A DNA stretch of 38,961 bases. Origin: an archaeon (lineage in GTDB: Archaea > Aenigmatarchaeota > Aenigmatarchaeia > PWEA01 > JAGHBM01). A program made the position numbers and the translations under genes. Of this stretch, positions 7,987 through 15,863 are shown in pieces. The number at the start of each line of letters is the position of its first letter. Positions within the stretch are counted from its first letter, which is position 1. The stretch is taken from positions 176,183-215,143 of the forward strand of contig CP070662.1 in NCBI GenBank assembly GCA_020355185.1. Direction: 5' to 3'. The notes below the pieces were generated by a model. That model was not told where the DNA came from and did no database searches. It saw only the letters and a list, made by a program, of their open reading frames with translations.

Positions 7987-8304
7987 TCATTTTTTCGTTC
8001 TCTTCTTCTTAACAGCCTTCTTGCCAGAAACCCAGATCTTTCTCTTATTCTCGGGCCACTTGTCCCTGTGAGACAAACCGATTGCAATGTAAACTAAACC
8101 CATTATGAAAAAGAAAGGGCTTATTGCCGAGTCATTAGACATGAAAACCACGCCAATCGGGAACCACACAAACCCCACAACAAAGAAGACGTAGTAATTT
8201 GGCTCCATCGGCTCTCCGGATTTCTTCTTTTTCCAGTAGAGAAGGGTGGTAACCAGACCCAGTATCACGCCCAAAACCAGAAGCACCATAACAATTTCAA
8301 CCAC
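7987..8304 (-). CDS. Small membrane protein
   Basis: 105 aa. Three predicted membrane segments (3-22, 38-55, 62-80) and a strongly basic tail (KRKIWVSGKKAVKKKRTKK), which by the positive-inside rule is cytoplasmic. No family recognised. Closely follows the DUF4177 gene on the same strand (9-bp gap), so probably co-transcribed. Confidence 0.7.
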   Translation of the reverse strand: MVEIVMVLLVLGVILGLVTTLLYWKKKKSGEPMEPNYYVFFVVGFVWFPIGVVFMSNDSAISPFFFIMGLVYIAIGLSHRDKWPENKRKIWVSGKKAVKKKRTKK

Positions 8305-8313
8305 TTAACCACC

Positions 8314-8508
8314 TCAAAAAACATCTTTTTTCTTCAGGAAGAGCTGCATTCCCGTGGTCGAGCCGGAAGTCGTTGAAAGCGGTATCACGGAAACCAGCTC
8401 CCATCCCTCCTTGCCCAGATCATTAAGCATCTTTTCCGGGTCATTCTTGTCCTCCGCGCTAAAGAACTTCTTCTTCAGCGTCAAAACCCTGTAAGCCCAT
8501 TTATCCAT
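8314..8508 (-). CDS. DUF4177 domain protein
   Basis: 64 aa. MDKWAYRVLTL at the start and LNDLGKEGWELVSV in the middle are hallmarks of DUF4177, a small alpha-beta fold of unknown role often found beside membrane proteins. A TTTTTAAACT box about 29 nt before the ATG suggests a leaderless or short-leader mRNA. That box lies in a perfect 25-bp palindrome (8526-8550), so the gene is probably regulated. Confidence 0.85.
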   Translation of the reverse strand: MDKWAYRVLTLKKKFFSAEDKNDPEKMLNDLGKEGWELVSVIPLSTTSGSTTGMQLFLKKKDVF

Positions 8509-8525
8509 AGCCAGATTTGCACCCC

Positions 8526-8550
8526 GGAGTTTAAAAAGATTTTAAACTCC
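8526..8550. promoter_or_regulatory. Perfect 25-bp palindrome over the DUF4177 promoter
   Basis: Arms GGAGTTTAAAA and TTTTAAACTCC (11 bp, no mismatch) flank AGA. It sits between the purO stop and the DUF4177 start (both minus strand) and contains the only good TATA candidate for 8314-8508. Operator is the best reading; a purO terminator hairpin is the alternative. Confidence 0.55.
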
Positions 8551-8565
8551 TAAAATAAACAGCAG

Positions 8566-9366
8566 TTAATTCCCTCTCTCGCTTCTGTTAATAGTAATTG
8601 TATCGAAAGATCCGTCCCCTTTCTTCAGCATACCGGCAGCGGCAACCCTGTAATTATCGCCGGGATTCTGGCCGCCATAAATTGCCTCATAAAGGCTTTC
8701 GGTGATGTCTTTAACGGATTCCGAGCCAATACCAATATCCAGGGGTTCTCCGGTGAAAGGAAGCAAAGGGTCTTCGTTATAACCCTTGTACGTCGTAATC
8801 ACCTTTCCCTTGCCCGGCTCCAGTTTAAAGGGATGGTATTCTTCATCCTTTTCGCCTTTAACACACCTCACAATATACAAAACGGCAGAGTCATTGTTTG
8901 CAATTAAACTGATTCTCGGCGTATTGTTCGGGGCGTCAGGCTCATACGTAGTGATATCAATCCACCTGTCGTCCTTCTGGTCATACCTGAAGGCGGGTTC
9001 CGAAAAAGACAATTCGATAATCTCCTTTAAGCCGTCAACGTTCTTGGTTAAACCGGGATTGTTCCTGACACCGGAATACAAAAGCTCGGTCTGGGCGCCG
9101 TTGCTTGCAACAATAACATTATCAACAGGAACAATTGCAGGATACAAAAGCAGTGCGGGACTGCCCTTCTCCAGCTGCTCCCTGTCAGTCACGTTCGTCC
9201 TGATTGTATTGGTTTTAGGACCCCTGACAAGCTCCCTTGCCTGGCTGGGCTGGCTCCTGCCTGTCAGCGGATAACCAACAAACACTTCGCTGATAGGAGT
9301 CATGGCGACAGGAATGCTCCTGCCGATGTATTTCAGTCTTTTCAAAGCATCAAAATTATCTTTCAT
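8566..9366 (-). CDS. purO: IMP cyclohydrolase, archaeal PurO type
   Basis: Closes the ring of FAICAR to give IMP, the last step of de novo purine synthesis. Numbered from the ATG at 9366 (266 aa), it opens with LKRLKYIGRSIPVAMTP (family YIGRxIxxG), then VASNGAQTELLY (family SNGxQTD) and TYEPDAPNNTPRISL (family YEPDAPNxTPRI). A longer frame reaches 9492 but would overlap the divergent gene starting at 9439. The ATG at 9366 has GGTGG 6 nt upstream, so I take it. The family is usually about 200 aa; this one is longer, mainly in the C-terminal half. Works in the same pathway as the purB at the left edge. Confidence 0.9.
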   Translation of the reverse strand: MKDNFDALKRLKYIGRSIPVAMTPISEVFVGYPLTGRSQPSQARELVRGPKTNTIRTNVTDREQLEKGSPALLLYPAIVPVDNVIVASNGAQTELLYSGVRNNPGLTKNVDGLKEIIELSFSEPAFRYDQKDDRWIDITTYEPDAPNNTPRISLIANNDSAVLYIVRCVKGEKDEEYHPFKLEPGKGKVITTYKGYNEDPLLPFTGEPLDIGIGSESVKDITESLYEAIYGGQNPGDNYRVAAAGMLKKGDGSFDTITINRSERGN

Positions 9367-9438
9367 TATACCACCCAGATAACTTAAGTCCCCAAAAACA
9401 TTTAAAACCCTTTTAAACCTCCGGGACAAATTATTATC

Positions 9439-9801
9439 ATGGAAGACTTGGAGCCGAGAGTTTACAGGCAGAGATTGATTATAGAAGGTCATTATACGAT
9501 AGAGGCCGACGGGGAGACCATAAGAAAATATCTCGCCGAATTGTCAGAAGTCTTGAAAATGAGGATTTTCGCAGGACCCTTTTCCTGGCCACCAGATAAA
9601 TGGACCCGTCCGGAAGTCGAGCTTCACGAGCTAAACGGGTTTGTTGCCTGGACAGAGTCGGGTTGCCAGATATATGCATGGAGATTCTGCAATTTTTTCA
9701 CCGCTGACATTTACAGCTGCAAGAAATTTGATGCCAAAAAAGTCGTTGAATTCACAAAGAACTTCTTCAAAACAAAGGATATGGTCTTCAAGGAGTTTTG
9801 A
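9439..9801 (+). CDS. S-adenosylmethionine decarboxylase-like protein with atypical active site
   Basis: 120 aa, the length of prokaryotic AdoMetDC (SpeH). GFVAWTESGCQIYAW then FFTADIYSC aligns with the family segment ESHISIHTWPE then aaVDIFTCG. Ser74 is at the self-cleavage position that yields the pyruvoyl group, and D90 and C94 match the DxxxC element. The two histidines of ESHxxxH, however, are Gly75 and Tyr79. His68 in the Thermotoga enzyme assists processing, so classic decarboxylase activity is doubtful. No spermidine synthase is visible in the window. It may be a repurposed relative; the family call rests on this one alignment block plus length. Confidence 0.65.
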   Translation: MEDLEPRVYRQRLIIEGHYTIEADGETIRKYLAELSEVLKMRIFAGPFSWPPDKWTRPEVELHELNGFVAWTESGCQIYAWRFCNFFTADIYSCKKFDAKKVVEFTKNFFKTKDMVFKEF

Positions 9802-9806
9802 CCTTT

Positions 9807-10298
9807 TTATCCCTTCTGCGCGTAGAAAAGGACTTCTATCTTCCTCAGGCTCTCCGATGGTTCGTAATCCGTGACAGATTCTATAATTCTGTTCTTCTCT
9901 TTATCCTCAAAAACTATGCACCATTTCCCCCTGTGCTTGTTGTATATGCAGTTCGGGAAAAGCATGTGATGATGCCAGTGAACTCCCCCGGAATTGTAAT
10001 CCCTTGCTCTTTCCAGAATCTCCTTTACTTCCCTGCTTTCTCCCTTTCTTATCTCTTTTTTCCCAAGAATCTCCTTGCCGTGCAGCATTCTCACAAGAAC
10101 CTGTCCCTGCTCCATATACCTTTTATCCGAATAAACAACATAGCTCTCCGAGTCGCTTTCATTCTCCAGAACAAACGCATTCTTCCCGCTCTCATTGAAC
10201 ATGCAGTCCGGCGTAAGCATATGAAAGTGCCATTTCTTGCCCTGCTCCTGCAGTTCCTTGGCTTTCCCCATTATTTCCCCTATCGTAATCTCCTGCAT
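9807..10298 (-). CDS. Protein with duplicated WHxHML-P-C motif, unknown function
   Basis: 163 aa from the ATG at 10298. Two internal repeats are clear: WHFHMLTPDCMFN near residues 23-35 and WHHHMLFPNCIYN near 107-119, each followed by a short strand region (NAFVLENESD and GKWCIVFEDKE). Conserved His, His and Cys in each copy suggest metal binding or redox chemistry, which is inference. The ATG fits a leaderless mRNA from the TATA-like CATATAAG near 10330-10337; an in-frame GTG lies at 10316. Divergent from the methyltransferase at 10350 with overlapping promoters. Family not recognised. Confidence 0.7.
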   Translation of the reverse strand: MQEITIGEIMGKAKELQEQGKKWHFHMLTPDCMFNESGKNAFVLENESDSESYVVYSDKRYMEQGQVLVRMLHGKEILGKKEIRKGESREVKEILERARDYNSGGVHWHHHMLFPNCIYNKHRGKWCIVFEDKEKNRIIESVTDYEPSESLRKIEVLFYAQKG

Positions 10299-10349
10299 AA
10301 TTAAATCTCTTGCCACAACTTTAAAAAACTTATATGCACAAATCTAATC

Positions 10350-10991
10350 ATGGACGACAGCGAAACCCTTGAAAAAATATATGAAAAACCCGGGGCGGTC
10401 TGGACAAAAACACAGCCGCCGAAAGAACTTGTGGAACTGGTTGAAACCGGGAAGGTCAAGCCGTGCAAAACGGTTGACCTGGGCTGCGGGGAAGGTTTCT
10501 ATTCAATCTACCTGGCTTCAAAGGGATTTGATGTTACAGGCATAGACATATCGGAGAAAGCGATTCGTTACGCGAAGCAAAACGCGGCAGAAGCCGAAGT
10601 AAAAATCAGGTTTCTGACAATGAACATCACGGACCTTCACAAACTGAATGACAAATTCGATTTCATTTTTGAATGGGCTTTGATGCACCACATAATGCCG
10701 CAGCAAAGACAAAAGTACGCTGCGGATGTTAACAGGATTCTTAACAAGGGGGGAAAATACCTGTCAGTTTGTTTTAACGAGAAAAGCCATACCTTCAGCG
10801 GTCCGGGCGAAAAACACAGGGAAAGCGGTGAAAGGGCACCCGGATTAAAAATATATTTCTCATCCCTGGAGGAACTAAAAACCCTGTTTTCTCCTTACTT
10901 CAGGATAACCGAGGCAAAGCTGATTGAAGTGCCATCGGTAGGATATGAAAAACCCCACACAGAAAACTACATCTTCATGGAGAAACCTTAA
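10350..10991 (+). CDS. Class I SAM-dependent methyltransferase
   Basis: 213 aa. Rossmann-fold motif I is VDLGCGEGFYSIYLASKG at about residues 31-48, motif II VTGIDIS, and an acidic/aromatic motif IV region FDFIFEWALMHHI. The N-terminus (ETLEKIYEKPGAVWTKTQPPKE) recalls TehB/thiopurine-type small-molecule methyltransferases, but substrate cannot be read from the sequence. A TTTAAAAAAC/TTATATG box about 25 nt before the ATG suggests a leaderless mRNA. Convergent with the ORFan at 10995. Confidence 0.85.
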   Translation: MDDSETLEKIYEKPGAVWTKTQPPKELVELVETGKVKPCKTVDLGCGEGFYSIYLASKGFDVTGIDISEKAIRYAKQNAAEAEVKIRFLTMNITDLHKLNDKFDFIFEWALMHHIMPQQRQKYAADVNRILNKGGKYLSVCFNEKSHTFSGPGEKHRESGERAPGLKIYFSSLEELKTLFSPYFRITEAKLIEVPSVGYEKPHTENYIFMEKP

Positions 10992-10994
10992 TCT

Positions 10995-11645
10995 TCACAC
11001 CATTAAAAATCTATTTCTATAACCGTCCAAATCCCCGTATTTAGCAATGGATTGAAGATTACATATATTTATCGCGAGATTACCTGGTTCAGATATTCCA
11101 TTCATTTCCAATTCTTTCTTGTAATGCTTTCTCCAATCAAAACCAGGTTTGTGGTATTTATATCCGTCATCTCTTATAGATACTAACCAATGATTTTTGA
11201 TTTCTTTTCTTTCTCTTCTAGTAGCTTTGTTTATCTCAACCCGTATTTCAGTTTGTTGAGAAAATAATTCAGAATGATGACCTAAAAGTTCAACTAACAT
11301 TTCGTATCTTTCTTCATTGGAAAATATTATTGGGTTTAAAGTGTAATCAAAATTTCTACTAAGCTTGTCCTTAAAAAACTCAGAGTGTTTATCACAGAGC
11401 TTTGCCTCCTTTTCCTGTTTTACATGGGCAGAACCAAAACAATTTGGGTCTGAACAATGATATTCAACTGGAAATCCAACGTCTCTGGATCCCAGGGCAA
11501 ACAATTCATGTTTCAAAACTTCTGGCGCTACAATAAATATTATATCCCTACTCTGATGTCTAAAACCACAAGAAAATTCGAGTGGTGAACCCTTATATAA
11601 TATGAATTGGTCGTAAAGATTAACCTCAACCCTTTTCTTTATCAT
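10995..11645 (-). CDS. AT-rich ORFan with Cys/His cluster
   Basis: 216 aa, not recognised. A central cluster EYHCSDPNC followed by LCDKH offers Cys/His ligands for one zinc; an upstream CGFRH could add to it. The C-terminal third is basic (RRERKEIKNHW, HYKKELE). It is AT-rich like the ORFans at 3426-5297 and unlike its neighbours, so it may be acquired accessory DNA. The ATG at 11645 has no clear SD. Confidence 0.65.
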   Translation of the reverse strand: MIKKRVEVNLYDQFILYKGSPLEFSCGFRHQSRDIIFIVAPEVLKHELFALGSRDVGFPVEYHCSDPNCFGSAHVKQEKEAKLCDKHSEFFKDKLSRNFDYTLNPIIFSNEERYEMLVELLGHHSELFSQQTEIRVEINKATRRERKEIKNHWLVSIRDDGYKYHKPGFDWRKHYKKELEMNGISEPGNLAINICNLQSIAKYGDLDGYRNRFLMV

Positions 11646-11691
11646 ATTAAAATTTTAACCAGAAAAAGCATTTAAACCCAAATTTCAGGTT

Positions 11692-12162
11692 TTACTTTTT
11701 CATATGGGAGTTGTCGAGCTTGTCAACTTCCCTTGCAATCTTGTTCTTGTATTCAATAAGGTCGCGCTTTCTTACTGTGGGGACCACCAGGTTGTAAACC
11801 TTTTTTTGCACGGCTTTTGAGAGGTTTGTGTTGCCCCCTATCCATTTTCTTTTTTTCCTCCAGAAGAGCTTTTCGGTTTCGCAGCCGGAAATTTCTATTC
11901 TCTGGCCGCTGTGCTTCAGGGTCAGCAGCAGGACGTTGAAGCTCTTGCCCCGGTATCTCCTGGGGCCGGAGACAAAATGTTTCTTTACGTGGGGAAGTAT
12001 TTTCGGGATGAATCTGTCCGGAACCGCTATGTCAATGTCGGCAAGGGCCCTTTTGGAGCCGTAAATCCTTGCGGCCAGGCCGCCTGTCACCTGAAAAGGG
12101 ATTTTTTGTTTCCTTAAAATTCCTACAATCCACCTGAAAGCTTCCCCCGCATTTCTGGCCAT
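11692..12162 (-). CDS. Nucleotidyltransferase-fold protein
   Basis: 156 aa. VTGGLAARIYGSKRALADIDIAV carries the polymerase-beta-type nucleotidyltransferase signature: a GG/GS turn, then DxD (DID) about 15 residues later. The rest lacks a recognisable partner domain. Such stand-alone domains include AbiEii-like toxins and tRNA- or antibiotic-modifying enzymes, so the role is open. It is divergent from the beta-helix gene, and a 30-bp repeated promoter block (12171-12200) lies directly upstream. Confidence 0.75.
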   Translation of the reverse strand: MARNAGEAFRWIVGILRKQKIPFQVTGGLAARIYGSKRALADIDIAVPDRFIPKILPHVKKHFVSGPRRYRGKSFNVLLLTLKHSGQRIEISGCETEKLFWRKKRKWIGGNTNLSKAVQKKVYNLVVPTVRKRDLIEYKNKIAREVDKLDNSHMKK

Positions 12163-12170
12163 AATATTAA

Positions 12171-12200
12171 TCTCGCGATAAAGTTATTAAGGTTTTTAAA
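12171..12200 (+). promoter_or_regulatory. 30-bp shared promoter block, copy 1
   Basis: Identical over 30 bp to 15307-15336. It contains TCGCGATAAAG, AAGG (BRE-like) and a TTTTTAAA TATA box. It ends 22 nt before the ATG at 12222, giving a TATA-to-ATG distance typical of a leaderless mRNA. Confidence 0.75.
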
Positions 12201-12221
12201 TACCGGGGAGGAATAACTAGT

Positions 12222-13787
12222 ATGAGAAATAAAGTTGTCTTTGTTGTTGCAGTGATGTTTTCAATTTTTTTGTCTGTTTTATCAATGTGTCCGCAGGTAA
12301 CGGCCTCTACCATTACTGTCCCGGATGATTATTCAACGATTCAGGCAGCGGTTGACGCGGCATCCGGCGGTGACACGGTTTCTGTTCTTTCCGGCACCTA
12401 TAATGAGAATTTAATCATAGATAAACAGATATCGCTGGTCGGTGAGGGTAAAGAAACGACCGTAATCGGCGCGGGCACCGGGCATGTTGTCCGTATAATT
12501 TCAAACGGGGTGGAAGTAAGCGGTTTCACGGTAAAGGGTTCCGGTAATATTTACATCGGCCCGTTTGAGGGAGGCGATGCGGGAATAATGCTGGACGGCG
12601 TAATGGAATGCACCATATCCGGTAACACTCTGACACAAAACACTGTCGGCATCTTCCTGAATGCGTCCGATAAAAACACAATTGAAAGCAACACAGTTTA
12701 CGGACACACATATGACGGCATCTACGGACGTTACTCTGATAGCAACGTAATCAGAGGCAACAATGCCACATCAAACGGGGGGCACGGGGGCATTTACCTG
12801 AACCCGGAAAACAGCAATAACCTGATTGAAGACAACCTCTGCACCCATAATCCTGACCACGGCATCAAGATACAGACAGACAGCAATTACAACGTGCTCA
12901 GAAACAATGTATGTCTTTACAACGGTGACGGCATTTTTCTGGGGGATGCTCACTACAACGAAATCACCAACAATATTTGCAGCAATTCGAGTGAGCGGCC
13001 CGGCATCACTCTGAGGCTGTCCGAAAATAACACGGTATCAAATAACCTAATAGAATATAACCCCGACCACGGATTAGACCTGGACTTTTTGAATTTTAAC
13101 AATACACTCAAAAACAATAAATGCTCCTACAACAGAAATGGTATTGCACTACGCTTGTCAAGCCATCATAACAAAATTATAAACAACACATGCACTTATA
13201 ACGAAGGAGCGGGAATTGAGATTGAACATTCCGATTACAATGAGATAACCCGTAACACTTTCTCTATGAATTCTGATGGAATAAAAATTATGATGATAGA
13301 CTCAAATCCTGACAATGAGTGGAACTCAATAGTCCAATGGGACTATGCCATGGAAAAATTCAAGGACCTCGTGGAAGATAGGGTGGCCAGGGGGATAAAA
13401 ATTGAAAGTGAGGATTCAATTGGAAATGAAATACACCGGAATATTGTTGAAGGGAACATTTTATTCGGAATCGTTAGCGAAATCCCCTCGGACATAGATG
13501 CCACATATAACTGGTGGGGAGATGCCAGCGGGCCGTTTAATCCACAAGAAAATCCCGATGGCAAAGGTAATGAAATACAGGGGAGGGGGGAAGGATCAGT
13601 CGTCTTTGAACCCTGGTTGGAATCATCCTCCACAGAAACGGAAGAGCAAAAAGATGTGGAGAAAACAGAAACTGCAGGCAAGACAGACGGCGAGGAAGGA
13701 TTTAACGTGGATAATACATATTTGATTATTATCGCAATTGTTATCCTAATTGCTATTTTACTGGGTTATAAGAGGTTTAAAAAATAA
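12222..13787 (+). CDS. Cell-surface right-handed beta-helix protein (NosD/PbH1-type)
   Basis: 521 aa. Signal peptide 1-29 (FVVAVMFSIFLSVLSM), then TITVPDDYSTIQAAVDAASGGDTVSVLSGTYNE in two halves, the classic start of a pectin-lyase-like helix. About 15 rungs of the N-x-I-x-x-N type follow (NTLTQNTVGIFL, NKCSYNRNGIAL and others) over about 90-430. YNWWGDASGP is a typical end cap. An acidic/Thr linker leads to a C-terminal membrane anchor (LIIIAIVILIAILLGYKRFKK). Likely an S-layer-exposed adhesin or carbohydrate-active protein. It uses the same promoter block as the VIT-like gene. Confidence 0.88.
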   Translation: MRNKVVFVVAVMFSIFLSVLSMCPQVTASTITVPDDYSTIQAAVDAASGGDTVSVLSGTYNENLIIDKQISLVGEGKETTVIGAGTGHVVRIISNGVEVSGFTVKGSGNIYIGPFEGGDAGIMLDGVMECTISGNTLTQNTVGIFLNASDKNTIESNTVYGHTYDGIYGRYSDSNVIRGNNATSNGGHGGIYLNPENSNNLIEDNLCTHNPDHGIKIQTDSNYNVLRNNVCLYNGDGIFLGDAHYNEITNNICSNSSERPGITLRLSENNTVSNNLIEYNPDHGLDLDFLNFNNTLKNNKCSYNRNGIALRLSSHHNKIINNTCTYNEGAGIEIEHSDYNEITRNTFSMNSDGIKIMMIDSNPDNEWNSIVQWDYAMEKFKDLVEDRVARGIKIESEDSIGNEIHRNIVEGNILFGIVSEIPSDIDATYNWWGDASGPFNPQENPDGKGNEIQGRGEGSVVFEPWLESSSTETEEQKDVEKTETAGKTDGEEGFNVDNTYLIIIAIVILIAILLGYKRFKK

Positions 13788-13870
13788 ATTTCTAGTAGGG
13801 CGGCGGGAACCATTTCCCAGATTTTTAGTGATAGGTTCTCTCACGGGGAAATTTATAAAATACTGACACA

Positions 13871-14959
13871 CTAGCTCTTTATTGCCATTTGTTTTATCAG
13901 GAAGTTCATGGCCTTTTGCTTGCTCCAGTCCCCCCATGGGCCGGGTATTCTTATTTTGGACTTTTTTTTCTCCGCAAACCCGTAGACTTCAGGCAGGACA
14001 GCTTTCCAGGATTCCTTGGCGACCTCGTAGAGGGGTTTCAGGGGATAGAAGAACAGGTTAATCCCCCGCCTGAGAAGGAAATCTTCATTATCGGAATTCT
14101 CGGCAACGAATTTCACGGCCTTGTTCACGACTTTTTCCGTTTTTCTGTAACAACTCCTTAACTCCGGTAAAGAAGTGATGGGGCAATTGTCAACCCTTAT
14201 AACGAATGATTCCAATGCCTCGGGGAAGGAGGGGTTGGCGTGGGTATGGCCCATAAAGAAGACCTCTATTTTCATGTCGCTGGGATAGATTCCTATTTCC
14301 TGGTAATGGTCGAAGGGGAAGTCAGCGACCAAATCCCACATTTCCCCGGCTTTCAGGTGGAAGAATTCCTTTACAAAGATTTTTTTGTCCCGGCAGGCGT
14401 AGGAACCGTGGGACATTCTGGACAGGTCAATCATGTAGTAGTAAAGAGTCTCTGCGTAAGAGACCAGAAGGCCCTCCAGTTTTGCCAGAACTTTGGCCAT
14501 TTCCGGGTTTTCCTTCCTGCTTATGAAATATCTTTCGCTAGCCTGCAGATTTTTCCTTACGTTCCTTTCCGACCAGACGGGATTCCTGAATTTTTCGCAA
14601 TAGGGCTCACCATTCCTCATCAGTGTAAGCAGTTCCACGAATTTTCCGGCTAGGTAGAATCTTTTGTCTGGGGAGACCTTCTTCAGGGTTCTGATGGGCC
14701 AGAGATACTGGTAATTTGCTATCTTCGTGGGGCTTCCGAAAAGTTCGGCCATCTTTTCAATACTATAGCCTCCGGATTCCAGTTTTTTCATCAGTCTGTA
14801 CAGCTCCTCAAAAACGAAAGGAGCGACCAGAGAATCCAGGAATACTGGGTGAAAAGGCCAGTAATTTCTTCCGTCACCGTGCTGCATATCGGTCTCATAA
14901 ATCATTTCAGCCGTCGCCGAGAACAGCCCGTCAAACTTCGTAGACAACACCTTCTTCAC
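13871..14959 (-). CDS. Unknown protein coupled to swivelling phospho-His domain gene
   Basis: Up to 362 aa, family not recognised. Notable segments are DMQHGDGRNYWPFHPVFLD near the N-terminus, LSRMSHGSYACRDKKIFVKEFF in the middle (read as two parts) and VFFMGHTHANPSFPEAL; these histidines could be catalytic or metal ligands. No membrane segment. The GTG at 14959 overlaps the end of the PEP-mobile-domain gene by 29 nt; an ATG at 14905 would avoid the overlap, and neither has a clear SD. The tight tandem order suggests the two proteins act together, with this one perhaps supplying the substrate-binding part. That is inference. Confidence 0.7.
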   Translation of the reverse strand: MKKVLSTKFDGLFSATAEMIYETDMQHGDGRNYWPFHPVFLDSLVAPFVFEELYRLMKKLESGGYSIEKMAELFGSPTKIANYQYLWPIRTLKKVSPDKRFYLAGKFVELLTLMRNGEPYCEKFRNPVWSERNVRKNLQASERYFISRKENPEMAKVLAKLEGLLVSYAETLYYYMIDLSRMSHGSYACRDKKIFVKEFFHLKAGEMWDLVADFPFDHYQEIGIYPSDMKIEVFFMGHTHANPSFPEALESFVIRVDNCPITSLPELRSCYRKTEKVVNKAVKFVAENSDNEDFLLRRGINLFFYPLKPLYEVAKESWKAVLPEVYGFAEKKKSKIRIPGPWGDWSKQKAMNFLIKQMAIKS

Positions 14960-15254
14960 CGTCTACGATAACCTCCATTCCATCCTTCAGGATTTTCGTG
15001 GCCTTTTCCGTGTTAACCACGCAGGGGATACCAAGTTCCCTGGAAACTATTGCCGCGTGGCACAGTTTTCCTCCGACGTCTGTCACGATTGCCGCGGATT
15101 TTTGAATGGCAGGAGTGAAAAGAGGGTTCGTCATTTCGGTAACCAAAATCTCGTTCCTTTTCATTTTTTCCATGTCTTTGGGCTTGAGTATTACTCTGAC
15201 CTTTCCTTTGGATGTGCCCTTGCCTGCACCAATTCCCCTCAACAGAACTTTCAT
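14931..15254 (-). CDS. Stand-alone PEP-utilising enzyme mobile (phosphohistidine) domain
   Basis: 107 aa. GIGAGKGTSKGKVRVI opens the domain and TDVGGKLCHAAIVSRELGIP is the hallmark with the phosphorylatable His66. In PEP synthase, PPDK and PTS enzyme I this domain swings between two active sites; here it is alone. A longer frame to 15626 is rejected because it covers the divergent gene at 15358. The ATG at 15254 is about 26 nt from TTTTATATTT (about 15279-15288), so the mRNA is likely leaderless. Followed directly by the unknown gene 13871-14959. Confidence 0.85.
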   Translation of the reverse strand: MKVLLRGIGAGKGTSKGKVRVILKPKDMEKMKRNEILVTEMTNPLFTPAIQKSAAIVTDVGGKLCHAAIVSRELGIPCVVNTEKATKILKDGMEVIVDGEEGVVYEV

Positions 15255-15306
15255 GATAATACTTAGTTTCATTAAAAATATAAAATTCGTTATCCTCAAT
15301 GTTGGT

Positions 15307-15336
15307 TCTCGCGATAAAGTTATTAAGGTTTTTAAA
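15307..15336 (+). promoter_or_regulatory. 30-bp shared promoter block, copy 2
   Basis: Exact copy of 12171-12200 and likewise 22 nt before an ATG (15358). The flanks differ, so identity stops at the block. It contains a TATA box (TTTTTAAA) and about 20 bp of conserved upstream sequence, more than core promoter function needs. Confidence 0.75.
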
Positions 15337-15357
15337 GGACTGGTTGCAATTAATTTT

Positions 15358-15834
15358 ATGAAGGAATCGCTGAGGACAGGAATCTGTTTCGGCACGACCT
15401 CGGGAATAATCACCACGCTGGGTCTGATTGTGGGGCTGCATGCCGGGACGCATTCCCGGCTTGTGATTATCGGGGGAATACTGACCATAGCGATAGCTGA
15501 TGCTTTTTCTGATTCGCTTGGGATACACGTATCGGAAGAGTCGGAGAACAAGCACACCGGAAGGGAGCTCTGGGAGTCAACAGCCTGCACTTTTATTGCC
15601 AAGTTTTTCTTTGCGATGACGTTCATCGCCCCGATTCTGGTGTTAGAGCTTTACACGGCAATTATTGTGAGCGTTGCATGGGGCCTGCTTATTCTGGCAG
15701 GAATCAGCTATTACGTGTCTAGGGTTGGAAAAGAGAAGCCATGGAAAGTCGTTCTGGAGCACCTTGTAATCGCGATGATAGTCATAGCGATAACGCACTA
15801 TGTCGGGGACTGGATCGGAATGGCCTTTGTTTGA
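15358..15834 (+). CDS. VIT1/CCC1-like membrane protein (putative Fe/Mn transporter)
   Basis: 158 aa from the ATG at 15358. Membrane segments lie at about 8-24, 33-50, 80-98, 100-121 and 131-152. The first part (GICFGTTSGIITTLGLIVGL, then IADAFSDSLGIHVSEESE) resembles the first helices and cytoplasmic acidic segment of VIT/CCC1 iron-manganese transporters, which is shorter here than in plant VIT1. The frame is open back to 15106, but that part lies over the mobile-domain gene, and the promoter block at 15307-15336 fixes the start at 15358. Transport role inferred. Confidence 0.75.
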   Translation: MKESLRTGICFGTTSGIITTLGLIVGLHAGTHSRLVIIGGILTIAIADAFSDSLGIHVSEESENKHTGRELWESTACTFIAKFFFAMTFIAPILVLELYTAIIVSVAWGLLILAGISYYVSRVGKEKPWKVVLEHLVIAMIVIAITHYVGDWIGMAFV

Positions 15835-15863
15835 TTCCGGCTAAAATTTTGCGGATTTGTTTT

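Noticed and set aside
9367-9492. 42-residue extension of PurO
   Set aside because: Overlaps the start of the divergent AdoMetDC-like gene; the ATG at 9366 has a good SD and matches the family start.
15106-15357. N-terminal extension of the VIT-like protein
   Set aside because: Runs antisense over the mobile-domain gene and crosses the shared promoter block; the TATA-to-ATG distance supports 15358.
15255-15626. N-terminal extension of the mobile-domain protein
   Set aside because: Antisense to the VIT-like gene, and the domain begins exactly at the ATG at 15254.
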